From: Chloroflexaceae bacterium | Lineage (GTDB): Bacteria; Chloroflexota; Chloroflexia; Chloroflexales; Chloroflexaceae | Direction: 5' to 3' | DNA: 33,403 bases | Assembly (NCBI GenBank): GCA_028282325.1 | Contig: JANQID010000005.1 | Span: forward strand, 1 to 33,403 | Shown here: piece by piece, positions 7,857-15,573 of the stretch | How the letters are laid out: each line of letters starts with the position of its first letter | How positions within the stretch are numbered: position 1 is the first letter of the stretch | Notes under the pieces: generated by a model | What the model saw: the letters and a program-made list of their open reading frames with translations, nothing else | The model's database searches: none | What the model was told of the DNA's origin: nothing | Translations under genes and position numbers: made by a program

Positions 7857-8537
7857 ATGGGCGACCTGATCAATATCAAAGGAAGCCGAGAAGGTTTGCG
7901 AATGCATCTTGCCGAATCGGCTGAGTGGCCAGCTATTCTGGCAGAATTGCACGAACAGCTCGGTGAAGGAGGAGATTTCTTCGCAGGCGCACGTCTGGTT
8001 ATCGATGTTGGTGATCGCGCATTGAGCGAAGCGCAATTGGCTGAGACTCTTGAGGTGATGCAAACTTATGGGTTGCAACCTGATTCATTGGCGTCAACAA
8101 CGCGCGAGAGTCGCAACGCCGCCCGCGCATTGGGCGTCACTGCTCGCCCTTCAGCACAACGGAAAACGCAGGCGGCGCCATCATCCGAAGGCGAAGCAAC
8201 TCTGATCAGCCGCACTGTACGATCCGGTCAGGTGATTCGCCACCAGGCGCATGTCACCCTGATAGGTGATATTAACCCCGGCGCAGAGATCATTGCTGGC
8301 GGAAGCGTTGTCGTCTGGGGCCGACTACGCGGATTGGTACACGCTGGCGCACTTGGCAACCGCAACGCAGTTGTGTGCGCCCTCGAATTGCGACCCACTC
8401 AGTTGCGAATTGCGGACGTTATCGTTCGAACGCCGGATGATCAGGCCGAGACCTTGCCTGAGATCGCTCGCGTCGAGCATAACGAGATTATTGTTGAAGC
8501 ATGGAGAATCCACAAACGGCTGAAAGCGGACAGTTAG
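7857..8537 (+). CDS. minC: Septum site-determining protein MinC
   Basis: This FtsZ-assembly inhibitor works with MinD to block septation away from mid-cell. With the ATG at 7857 it has 226 residues. The N-terminal domain begins INIKGSREGLRMHLAES. A variable linker is rich in Ala/Ser/Arg/Gln. The C-terminal beta-helix domain carries the family pattern RTVRSGQVIRHQAHVTLIGD, NPGAEIIAGGSVVVWGRLRG and ALELRPTQLRIAD. The frame also allows a GTG at 7842. Neither start has a convincing Shine-Dalgarno; I prefer the ATG because the promoter-derived leader would otherwise be only about 15 nt. The gene is followed 75 nt later by minD. Confidence 0.93.
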   Translation: MGDLINIKGSREGLRMHLAESAEWPAILAELHEQLGEGGDFFAGARLVIDVGDRALSEAQLAETLEVMQTYGLQPDSLASTTRESRNAARALGVTARPSAQRKTQAAPSSEGEATLISRTVRSGQVIRHQAHVTLIGDINPGAEIIAGGSVVVWGRLRGLVHAGALGNRNAVVCALELRPTQLRIADVIVRTPDDQAETLPEIARVEHNEIIVEAWRIHKRLKADS

Positions 8538-8612
8538 TCATTATAAGCACAAACGCTCGTTCGTTTTGGTGAATGCATTTGACTATGATCCGCTATCCAC
8601 TGAGGAGATATT

Positions 8613-9413
8613 ATGGCGCGCGTCATCACTATCACATCGGGCAAAGGCGGTGTCGGCAAGACAACCACAACGGCAAACCTGGGCGCCGCACTGGCAATGC
8701 AGGGCGCGCGTGTGGCCGTCATCGACGCTGACATCGGGTTGCGCAATCTCGATGTTGTGATGGGGCTGGAAAATCGAATTGTTTACGACCTGGTGGATGT
8801 TGTCGAAGGACGCGCACGATTACGCCAGGCACTGATTAAAGACAAGCGGCTGCCGGAATTGTGTCTGCTGCCCGCAGCGCAAACGCGCGACAAAGACTCG
8901 GTCAGGCCCGACGAAATGATCGGATTGATCGAGCAACTGAATGGCGAATTCGACTATATCCTGATCGATAGCCCCGCCGGCATCGAAGGCGGCTTTCGCA
9001 ACGCGATCGCCGGCGCCAATGAAGTGGTGATCATCACCACGCCGGAGGTGTCCGCCGTTCGCGACGCTGATCGCATCGTCGGTCTGGTCGAGGCGGCCGA
9101 AAAAGGTCCACCCCACCTCGTCATTAATCGCATTAAACCACGACTAGTCAATCGGGGCGAGATGTTCTCGGTAGAAGATGTGGTTGAAATGCTGGCGATC
9201 AATCTGCTTGGCATCGTTCCCGAAGACGAAACAATTGTTACGTCAACCAATCGGGGCGAAGCCGCAGTTTTCGATCAACGCTCGTTCGCCGGACAGGCTT
9301 TCATCAACATCGCACGCCGGTTGAACGGCGAAGACGTGCCGATAATCGCCTTGCATGATAATCAAGGCATGTTTGATCGATTTTTAGGGTTGTTCGGCAG
9401 AAATAAGGCGTAA
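8613..9413 (+). CDS. minD: Septum site-determining ATPase MinD
   Basis: This membrane-binding ParA/MinD-family ATPase recruits MinC and is displaced by MinE. It has 266 residues, the usual length. It has the deviant Walker A motif GKGGVGKTT starting at residue 10, the string VIDADIGLRNLDVVMGLENR, and DYILIDSPAGIEGGF as the Walker B region. Its C-terminal amphipathic membrane-targeting helix is FDRFLGLFGRNKA. GAGGAG about 8 nt before the ATG supports the start. It sits between minC and minE in the canonical order. Confidence 0.97.
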   Translation: MARVITITSGKGGVGKTTTTANLGAALAMQGARVAVIDADIGLRNLDVVMGLENRIVYDLVDVVEGRARLRQALIKDKRLPELCLLPAAQTRDKDSVRPDEMIGLIEQLNGEFDYILIDSPAGIEGGFRNAIAGANEVVIITTPEVSAVRDADRIVGLVEAAEKGPPHLVINRIKPRLVNRGEMFSVEDVVEMLAINLLGIVPEDETIVTSTNRGEAAVFDQRSFAGQAFINIARRLNGEDVPIIALHDNQGMFDRFLGLFGRNKA

Positions 9414-9474
9414 GTACGCTGTATACATCACGTCAATATGGAAAACGACGACGTGGTCATCGGTGGAGGGAACC

Positions 9475-9738
9475 GTGGGATTTTTTGAAAACATCTTCCG
9501 CGGTCAACGCGAATCGAGCGCAAAAGTCGCCAAAGAGCGCTTACTGACGGTACTGGTGCATGATCGAATAAAGCTGACACCGGATATGCTTGAGCAATTG
9601 AAGTCCGATCTGTCAGAAGTGATCGCGCGTTATGTATCGAGCGTTGAACCAAGCGAGATCGAGGTGACAATCTTGCGCGGCGAGATAAATGATCATATTA
9701 AAGCCGAGTTTCCATTGCGTCGCTCGAATGTGAGCTAA
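9475..9738 (+). CDS. minE: Cell division topological specificity factor MinE
   Basis: MinE stimulates MinD ATPase activity and sets up the pole-to-pole or ring patterning. The product has 87 residues from the GTG at 9475. GGAGGG (9465-9470) lies 4 nt before it, while the more upstream in-frame GTG at 9463 lies before that ribosome site and is unlikely. The N-terminus MGFFENIFRG is the membrane-sensing amphipathic segment, followed by AKERLLTVLVHDR, the MinD-binding anti-MinCD region, then a topological specificity domain ending IEVTILRGEINDHIKAEFPL. A complete minCDE set is well known in Proteobacteria and cyanobacteria and less uniform elsewhere. Confidence 0.95.
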   Translation: MGFFENIFRGQRESSAKVAKERLLTVLVHDRIKLTPDMLEQLKSDLSEVIARYVSSVEPSEIEVTILRGEINDHIKAEFPLRRSNVS

Positions 9739-9829
9739 CGACACAGCAACTACTTCATCGACATCGGAGTAGAGCGGGCCGCAATACAACATTGCGTGCG
9801 TGTATGTCAGACGTTGTGTAGGTGCAGCG

Positions 9830-11017
9830 ATGCAGACCGAGTCGCAACCAATTCGTTTTTCTGTTACAACAAAGCTTATCGCCGTCGGAGTGATTATATG
9901 GCTTGCTGTTCTGTTGCTTCGGGCAACAATCCACATCCTCCCGCCATTTATCGCAGCTATTATCACCGCCTATTTGTTTAATCCCCTAGTAAGCTGGCTC
10001 TATAACAAAACCCGTATTAGCAAAGGGTTGTGGATTGTTGTCATCTATTTGCTGATCTTCTCATTGCTCTACAGCATAGCTACCTGGGTCTGGCCGCGGA
10101 TGATTACCCAATATGCGGAACTGGCAGCCTGGGCGCCATCAATGGTCGTCGAATTAACCCGGTTGTTTGAAGGGCGCGAAACGCTCGATCTCGGCGCAGG
10201 CATCACGCTGAATCTGGCCCCGCTCGAAGAACGATTGATCAGCGCCGCCAGCGATCTCGGTCGTACCCTCAGCAGCAATGTGCCCCGGCTGGTCTTCTCG
10301 GCATTGGAAATGATCATCTTTATCCTGGTCTACTTGATCATCACATTTTATTTGATGCTCCAGTCGAATCAGTTGAAGCGCTGGGTAGCTAACTTGATCC
10401 CGCTGCCATATCGCAACGAAGTCAAGGCATTGGGTCACCAGATCGACCGTGTGCTCGGCGCGTACATTCGCGGCCAACTGCTGCTGATCGTCATTATGTC
10501 CGTGTTGTTGTACATTCCCCTGTCGATTTTGAATGTACCATATGCCCTGGTCATCGCTATCGCTTCGGGCATACTCGAAATCATTCCTATCCTCGGCCCC
10601 TGGAGCGCGGCCGCGCTGGCGATGACGGTAGCATTCTTCCAAACCGATTTGCCCTTTGGCCTGACCAATGTCAGCCTGAGTATTCTGATCGGAATTATTT
10701 ATTTCGTCTTGCGCCAGATCGAAGATCACTTTATCATTCCGAATCTCATGGGTCCGCTGGTGCGCCTGCATCCGGCGGTCGTCATTTTCGCCGTCCTGGC
10801 CGGCGGCGCTATCGGCGGTGCATTTGGCTTGCTTGTCTCAATTCCGGTCGCGGCAGTGATTCGCATTCTCCTGCGATTCATTTATGATAAGCTGGTTGAT
10901 CAACCCAATTTGCCACTTGATCCACCGACGCCCGAAACTGCCAAAGCTGCAACGAATGATGCCGCTCCTGCGTCCAATGAATCAATGGCCTCGCACGGCC
11001 AACAGCTTTCTCATTAA
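9830..11017 (+). CDS. AI-2E family permease
   Basis: This is a polytopic inner-membrane protein of the AI-2E/UPF0118 family, whose members include sodium/proton antiporters and putative autoinducer exporters; the substrate cannot be predicted. It has 395 residues with about eight hydrophobic helices. The family-typical signature IASGILEIIPILGPWSAAAL is followed by VLRQIEDHFIIPNLMGPLVRLHPAVVIFAVLAGG (two adjoining runs), and the C-terminal tail is hydrophilic and Pro/Ala-rich. I chose the ATG at 9830 because AGGTG lies about 5 nt upstream; the GTG at 9800 is an alternative that adds ten residues. It follows minE by 91 nt on the same strand and may be co-transcribed with the min genes. Confidence 0.88.
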   Translation: MQTESQPIRFSVTTKLIAVGVIIWLAVLLLRATIHILPPFIAAIITAYLFNPLVSWLYNKTRISKGLWIVVIYLLIFSLLYSIATWVWPRMITQYAELAAWAPSMVVELTRLFEGRETLDLGAGITLNLAPLEERLISAASDLGRTLSSNVPRLVFSALEMIIFILVYLIITFYLMLQSNQLKRWVANLIPLPYRNEVKALGHQIDRVLGAYIRGQLLLIVIMSVLLYIPLSILNVPYALVIAIASGILEIIPILGPWSAAALAMTVAFFQTDLPFGLTNVSLSILIGIIYFVLRQIEDHFIIPNLMGPLVRLHPAVVIFAVLAGGAIGGAFGLLVSIPVAAVIRILLRFIYDKLVDQPNLPLDPPTPETAKAATNDAAPASNESMASHGQQLSH

Positions 11018-11026
11018 AAACCCGTC

Positions 11027-11088
11027 AAAAAAAGGCCTCCTGAGCAGACACAGTCAGACCTCGCGCATACAAGGAAAAGGCCTGTTTT
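11027..11088 (+). terminator. Weak terminator-like inverted repeat after the permease gene
   Basis: AAAA-A-AGGCCT (11027-11038) can pair with AGGCCT-G-TTTT (11079-11088 region), leaving one mismatch and a long loop of about 40 nt, and the second arm itself ends in a T-run. The long loop makes it a poor terminator, so confidence is low. Confidence 0.25.
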
Positions 11089-11107
11089 AGATAGGCATGC
11101 AATACCT

Positions 11108-12469
11108 ATGCTGCAATTTTCTCATGATCCTGACGCCGGTGTACTGTACTGCTATTTCACCGAGCTTGAATCCGGACAAGCTGTTGACGAGATCGCCTAT
11201 CCGGTTAGCGTGCTGCTCGACGCCAACGATCAGGTCATTGGATTTCAATTTGACCTCGACGATGAGCTTACGCTCGATCAACTCGATCTGGCGCTGGAGT
11301 TGCCGCACACCTGGCTCGACTCCGGTCGTCTGCGAGTGGGGATCACCGATGATGATCCCAAACAGATTGTCGCGGTCGAGGACGTCGCGCTGTTCGATCT
11401 CGACGAAAATGGCCGCGTTCTCGGCGCGGATATCACTGTACCTGCCGAATTTCGCGCAGCCGAACGTCTGGCGCGTCTCGCACCGTTGATGCTGGCGCTT
11501 GACGATGATGATTCCGATGCTGCACCCGCCCCGGCTTTGGCAATCGATGGCAGCACATCACTTCCCGGCACGACGGCGGAAGTCGCGCGGGTTGGCGTGG
11601 TCGCGCTGGTCGGCAAACCCAACGTCGGCAAGAGTACCTTGCTCAATGCTCTGCTTGGCCAGAAGGTTGCGATCGTCTCGCCGCGGGCCCAGACAACGCG
11701 GGCGCCGTTACGCGGCATCCTCCACCGACCCAACGCCCAGATCATTTTCATCGACACACCGGGCATTCACGACCCACGCCACAAGCTCGGCGCGTTTATG
11801 GTGACGCTGGCTCGTCAGGCGATCCGCTACGCCGACGTGATCTGCTTTATGGTTGACATCAGCAGACCACCAAGCCAGCTCGACAAGCAGATTGCCGCGC
11901 AGGTGCAACGTGAACGCAAACCGCGTTTGCTGTTGCTCAACAAAGTGGATCAACCACCGCGCGCAGAGTCGCATCTCGACGCCTACCGTGCGCTGGGTTC
12001 CTGGGATATGGAAGTTGCAATCTCAGCGCGCAAACGGGAGGGTTTAACCGTTCTGATCGACGAGATCACCCAACGGCTGCCCCACGGCCCGCGGCTCTAT
12101 CCTGACGATCAAATCGTCGACCAGACTGAACAACATCTGGCTGCCGAGCTTGTACGCGAAAAGGTTCTGCGCTACACCGAACACGAGGTGCCGCATTCAG
12201 TTGCGGTCGAGGTTGACGAGTGGCAAGACAAGGATCAGACCCTCTACATTCGTATGACGATCAATGTTGAGCGCGAGAGTCAGAAAGGTATTTTGATCGG
12301 CGCGGGCGGCGGGATGCTGAAACAGATCGGCAGCGCAGCGCGGGGAGACATCGAGAAGATGCTGGGACGTGATGTTTATCTTGACCTGTGGGTGAAAGTG
12401 CGTGAGAATTGGCGCGATAATTCCGCAGACCTCGGTTGGTTGGGCTATACCTTGCGCGATTGGAAGTAG
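11108..12469 (+). CDS. era: GTPase Era with a duplicated DUF2283-like N-terminal extension
   Basis: Era is a GTPase that binds 16S rRNA and helps 30S maturation. The Era part (about residues 162-453) has G1 GKPNVGKS (169-176), the G2 region QTTRAPL, G3 DTPG (216-219), G4 NKVD (278-281) and a C-terminal KH domain with IGAGGGMLKQIG (about 397-408). Era is normally about 300 residues; this one has 453. The first 155 or so residues are an extension containing two copies of a DUF2283-like pattern, around VLLDANDQVIGFQFDL and VALFDLDENGRVLGADIT. An acidic Ala/Pro linker follows. The ATG at 11108 is the only good start; a weak AGG lies 12 nt upstream, within a small ATAGG/CCTAT inverted repeat covering the start codon. 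The next gene begins 4 nt after the stop. Confidence 0.93.
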   Translation: MLQFSHDPDAGVLYCYFTELESGQAVDEIAYPVSVLLDANDQVIGFQFDLDDELTLDQLDLALELPHTWLDSGRLRVGITDDDPKQIVAVEDVALFDLDENGRVLGADITVPAEFRAAERLARLAPLMLALDDDDSDAAPAPALAIDGSTSLPGTTAEVARVGVVALVGKPNVGKSTLLNALLGQKVAIVSPRAQTTRAPLRGILHRPNAQIIFIDTPGIHDPRHKLGAFMVTLARQAIRYADVICFMVDISRPPSQLDKQIAAQVQRERKPRLLLLNKVDQPPRAESHLDAYRALGSWDMEVAISARKREGLTVLIDEITQRLPHGPRLYPDDQIVDQTEQHLAAELVREKVLRYTEHEVPHSVAVEVDEWQDKDQTLYIRMTINVERESQKGILIGAGGGMLKQIGSAARGDIEKMLGRDVYLDLWVKVRENWRDNSADLGWLGYTLRDWK

Positions 12470-12473
12470 GGCG

Positions 12474-12878
12474 ATGGATAGAACCCCGCACAAACATACG
12501 GCGCTTTCTCTGCTCCGCGCCGCAGTGATTGCGGCATGGCCAATCGTTCGTCAAGTACTCGGCTGGTGCTGCATCATTGTCGGGTTTCCATTGTTTATGT
12601 TGCCCATCCCCGTGGGGCTGCCGATCATTCTGGTCGGCGTTTTCCTGGTCGGTACGCGCAATTGGGTGATGCGCTGGCTACGCGTACATATGCGAATCGG
12701 CCTGCGACGTTGGGCCAGAGCCTCAACACCGATCATTGGTGATGTTGGAGGCTGGTTGTTCCGACGCCAGCAAGGTTTTGCCCGAAGCTGGCGACGCTAC
12801 AAACGCGCCCGCGCAGCGCGTCGTCAGGAGCGTCTGCACGCTGAGCAGCAGCGTGCGTTTAAAGACGCGCCGAAGTAG
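12474..12878 (+). CDS. Small membrane protein with a basic C-terminal tail
   Basis: I do not assign a function. The protein has 134 residues from the ATG at 12474, 4 nt after the era stop; GTAGGG at the end of era could serve as ribosome site. It has one or two adjacent hydrophobic helices (about residues 20-62) with the turn PLFMLPIPVGLPIILVGVFL. This Pro/Gly-rich hairpin recalls the small PGPGW/DUF454-like membrane proteins. The remaining 70 residues are strongly basic (many Arg, e.g. RRYKRARAARRQERL) and probably cytoplasmic. Tight spacing implies co-transcription with era, and the basic tail might contact RNA or membrane, but that is inference. Confidence 0.75.
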   Translation: MDRTPHKHTALSLLRAAVIAAWPIVRQVLGWCCIIVGFPLFMLPIPVGLPIILVGVFLVGTRNWVMRWLRVHMRIGLRRWARASTPIIGDVGGWLFRRQQGFARSWRRYKRARAARRQERLHAEQQRAFKDAPK

Positions 12879-12951
12879 CGATTACACCAACTCGCGCCGC
12901 TGCCGAAACGCGCGTATGCAGGCCAGAGTCCCGCACTCCCAGAATTCCGCG

Positions 12952-13674
12952 TCACCCGCCGCCGCTCTTTTGCGCCAGCGCCCGCACCAACCACTGCTCC
13001 ACCGGCGCCATAGCCACAAAATGGGCCAGCGCCTCCTCGACCAGGATCGGTGTCTGAGCAACCTCCAGAGAAATCGCTGGTGAAAAGATATGCAATCCCT
13101 TGTACTTTAGCCACGCAGCGCGCGGATGATCGCCAGGAAGCCCAGACGGCACGCGCTTGTAGCCCTCGCCACAGATTGTGTAATCCCCTGCGTTTTGCAC
13201 CGCCTCCACCGCTCGCCCTAACTGCGGGCCGAGATAGTCGTCCAGCACAGCGGTGCGATACGCAACCAGATCGGGCGGCTCGAAGCCAAAAACCCCGGCG
13301 ACAAGCTCAACACGCTCTGGGGTAAGCTGGAGGCCAAAGCCCGGCGAGGTCATTTTTCCGCGCTGGCCGGATGTAAACATCATCGCAATGCTGGTTTTAT
13401 AGGGCGATTTATCGGCGCTAAACCGCGTGTCGCGGTAGATGCGCATCAGCGAGCCGGCGCCGTTCGTGCGGGTATCGTAGCGAATCTCAGGGAAACACTC
13501 GCATAGCCGTTCGCCAAGGGCGGCCACTAGCGCCGCTGCCGGCATCTGGACGGCGGCAAGGTAGGTTGGTTTGTTTGCCTCAAACCAGGCCTTGTTGTTG
13601 TTTGCAGCAAGGGCGCGCAGAAAATCCAGGCCTTCCGCCGGGAATCCTTTAAACGGCGCAATCGTCGCGCTCAT
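12952..13674 (-). CDS. DUF2461 family protein
   Basis: This is a conserved protein of unknown biochemical function (TIGR02453/DUF2461 type), 240 residues, the usual length. Recognisable family features are FKGFPAEGLDFLRALAANNN followed by KAWFEANK near the N-terminus, the central MRIYRDTRFSADKSPYKTSI, and the later GFELQ-like segment GFGLQLTPERVELVAGVFG. The ATG at 13672-13674 is preceded by AAAGGAG with a 10-nt spacer. It is transcribed divergently from the metallo-hydrolase gene and converges with the era-linked membrane protein gene (74 nt between their ends). No partner gene suggests a role. Confidence 0.85.
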   Translation of the reverse strand: MSATIAPFKGFPAEGLDFLRALAANNNKAWFEANKPTYLAAVQMPAAALVAALGERLCECFPEIRYDTRTNGAGSLMRIYRDTRFSADKSPYKTSIAMMFTSGQRGKMTSPGFGLQLTPERVELVAGVFGFEPPDLVAYRTAVLDDYLGPQLGRAVEAVQNAGDYTICGEGYKRVPSGLPGDHPRAAWLKYKGLHIFSPAISLEVAQTPILVEEALAHFVAMAPVEQWLVRALAQKSGGG

Positions 13675-13753
13675 AGCGGCTCATCTCCTTTCATTACTTC
13701 TCCATAAACTCTAGTATACTTGCCCGTAGCAATCACTTGATCGGTTTTTGGCT

Positions 13754-13781
13754 TTGATCCATCAGAGAGGATTGCTATACT
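13754..13781 (+). promoter_or_regulatory. Candidate promoter for the metallo-hydrolase gene, beside an inverted repeat
   Basis: TTGATC (13754-13759) and TATACT (13776-13781) are 16 bp apart, and a start near 13788 would give a leader of about 26 nt. The -10 box overlaps AGGATTGCTATA (13768-13779), a 12-mer that also forms the ends of the inverted-repeat element at 26127-26239. An 8-bp inverted repeat (TAGCAATC at 13727-13734, GATTGCTA at 13770-13777) spans the promoter. Confidence 0.45.
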
Positions 13782-13813
13782 AGGCGCCGTAATTGATCTA
13801 TGAGGGTAGAAAT

Positions 13814-14746
13814 ATGAATGACCCGATCACCCTGCCCGACGACCTTCGTGTTATCGATAATCGCCATCTCGGCCACTCACGGATTATCGCGACCCACCTG
13901 CTGCTTGGCGATGAACCGGCCCTGGTCGATCCCGGGCCTGCCAGCACCATCCCAAATCTGGAAGCCGGTCTGACCGAACATGGCCTATCGATGCACGATG
14001 TGCAGGTGTTGTTGTTGACCCATATCCACCTTGATCATGCCGGGGCAACCGGCCCGCTGGTCACGCGCTATCCACATCTCCGCGTCTATGTCCACCGGCG
14101 CGGCGCACCACACCTAATTGCGCCGCAGAAACTCATCGACAGCGCCTCCCGGCTCTATGGCGAAGCGCTCGAACGTCTCTGGGGCGAGATCCGTCCTGTG
14201 CCTGAAGATGCTATCACCGTGCTTGCCGGCGGCGAGGTCCTACGTATCGGCAATCGCTCGATCCGCGTGTATGACGCGCCAGGCCATGCTCCGCACCATG
14301 TCATCTACCTTGACGAGAACACCGGCGCGGCATGCGTCGGCGATACCGCTGGCGTGCGTATCCCTGAATGCGCAGTCGTGCAACCAGCTACGCCTCCGCC
14401 CGATGTGGATCTCGAAAGCTGGCAGCGCACTCTCGATATGCTGCGCGACCTGCGACCCTCTATGCTATTGTTGACACACTTTGGTCCTTCAGGTGACGCC
14501 GAGGCTCACATTGAAATCTTCCGCGCCAACTTGCTCCACTGGGCCGAAGAAGTGCGACAGGGGTTGAACGGCGACAGCAGCGATTCAGAACAGATCGCTC
14601 ACCTCAAAGCACTCGCGCAAAACGCCTGTAGCAGCCTCTCTCCAGCCGATCGCGAATATTATGCACGCGCATCATCGGTCGAGGCAAGCTGGCATGGCCT
14701 GGCTCGCTATTGGCGCAAGCGCGTACAAACCGAAAATGCACGCTAG
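13814..14746 (+). CDS. Metallo-beta-lactamase-fold hydrolase
   Basis: This is a Zn-dependent hydrolase of the glyoxalase-II/metallo-beta-lactamase superfamily, 310 residues. The metal-binding motif HIHLDHAG gives His70, His72, Asp74 and His75. DAPGHAPHHVIY supplies the next metal His, then GDTAGVRIP (bridging Asp) and LLLTHFGPSG (last His). The strand DEPALVDPGPA before the motif is typical. The C-terminal helical region (about 230-310) is a lid or dimer region. The substrate is unknown; a thioester or lactone hydrolase is plausible. The ATG at 13814 has AGGG 7 nt upstream; the in-frame ATG at 13793 would precede that site. It is probably monocistronic. Confidence 0.88.
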   Translation: MNDPITLPDDLRVIDNRHLGHSRIIATHLLLGDEPALVDPGPASTIPNLEAGLTEHGLSMHDVQVLLLTHIHLDHAGATGPLVTRYPHLRVYVHRRGAPHLIAPQKLIDSASRLYGEALERLWGEIRPVPEDAITVLAGGEVLRIGNRSIRVYDAPGHAPHHVIYLDENTGAACVGDTAGVRIPECAVVQPATPPPDVDLESWQRTLDMLRDLRPSMLLLTHFGPSGDAEAHIEIFRANLLHWAEEVRQGLNGDSSDSEQIAHLKALAQNACSSLSPADREYYARASSVEASWHGLARYWRKRVQTENAR

Positions 14747-14974
14747 CGTTGAATACTCCCGACACGAACTATACGTCGATATCGAGCCAATAGCATCGCA
14801 CGTCGCCCAAAATCCCGCACCTTTCTTGTGATTCTGGCACTCGACGGACGTGAAATTTTGACATATACTACATGCATTACACACATGCAGCGAGGCTGAA
14901 TACCCGCTCAAAGGAGAGATCCAGACTCCTATATTCTTTATCGCCGCGCAGTGTTGGGCCGCCGGACATATCCA

Positions 14975-15001
14975 TTGACTCCGCTACGCTATGTCTATAC
15001 A
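14975..15001 (+). promoter_or_regulatory. Weak candidate promoter upstream of the 15028 gene
   Basis: TTGACT (14975-14980) and TATACA (14996-15001) are only 15 bp apart, short of the optimal 17. Transcription from it would begin near 15008, just ahead of GGAG (15016-15019), which fits the chosen start at 15028. The rest of the 14747-15027 gap shows nothing else I can support. Confidence 0.3.
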
Positions 15002-15027
15002 CCGTAGTCGGAAATGGAGCAACCGCC

Positions 15028-15561
15028 GTGAGAGAAAAACCTGAAATTGGGGACATTGTCCATATCAAATCAGATGCACCGAGCATCTTTGCAAACAGCG
15101 ATGGAGCAGTCTTGCGGGTGCGCACAAGACAGGATGGCTATTGGACAGCGGCTGAAATTGATGTTAACAATCAACGCCGTTGGTTTAACAAAGGCGATAT
15201 CGACTATATTGTACGCCGACGCGGTTCGCCGGGCGCGCCAAAGGGAGATTTCGTGCGTATCGAGCGGCGCCCGAACAAACGTCGTTCAGATATTGCATTG
15301 CATATCTACATTGGTCGTGCGCTCCTGGCGCGCTGGCGCGATGTCGCCGGCAATATCGGGCGGGTGAAAATCCAGATAGTAAACGGCCAGTTGATGCTGC
15401 GCGCCGATGAGCAAGGCCCGTTTGCTCTCGATGATACGCCTGGTCGTATGCCGCGCATCCATTGCGATAGCGCTCGCAACCTTGTTATATTGGAAGACGG
15501 GCGCTACGCGACGCGAATGCAAGGCAAGTCAGTTATTGTCACTGACCTTCTTCCAGAGTAA
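15028..15561 (+). CDS. Unrecognised cytoplasmic protein, possibly with small beta-barrel (SH3-like) folds
   Basis: I do not recognise the family. From the GTG at 15028 (GGAG 8 nt upstream) it has 177 residues. The frame is open to an ATG at 14872, which would add 52 residues of low-quality sequence. It starts REKPEIGDIVHIKSDAPSIF, and this and later segments (GYWTAAEIDVNNQRRWFNKG, LHIYIGRALLARWRDVAGNI, GQLMLRADEQGPFALD) alternate short hydrophobic strands with turns, as in small beta-barrels. The middle is strongly basic. There is no signal peptide or membrane helix. The next gene, encoding a membrane-anchored rhodanese-like protein, starts 12 nt after its stop, so the two are probably co-transcribed. 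Confidence 0.6.
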   Translation: MREKPEIGDIVHIKSDAPSIFANSDGAVLRVRTRQDGYWTAAEIDVNNQRRWFNKGDIDYIVRRRGSPGAPKGDFVRIERRPNKRRSDIALHIYIGRALLARWRDVAGNIGRVKIQIVNGQLMLRADEQGPFALDDTPGRMPRIHCDSARNLVILEDGRYATRMQGKSVIVTDLLPE

Positions 15562-15573
15562 TAACAGAGAATT

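Noticed and set aside
14872-15027. Upstream extension of the 15028 gene (52 residues)
   Set aside because: The extension has no hydrophobic or conserved pattern, a ribosome site sits directly before 15028, and a candidate promoter lies inside the extension.
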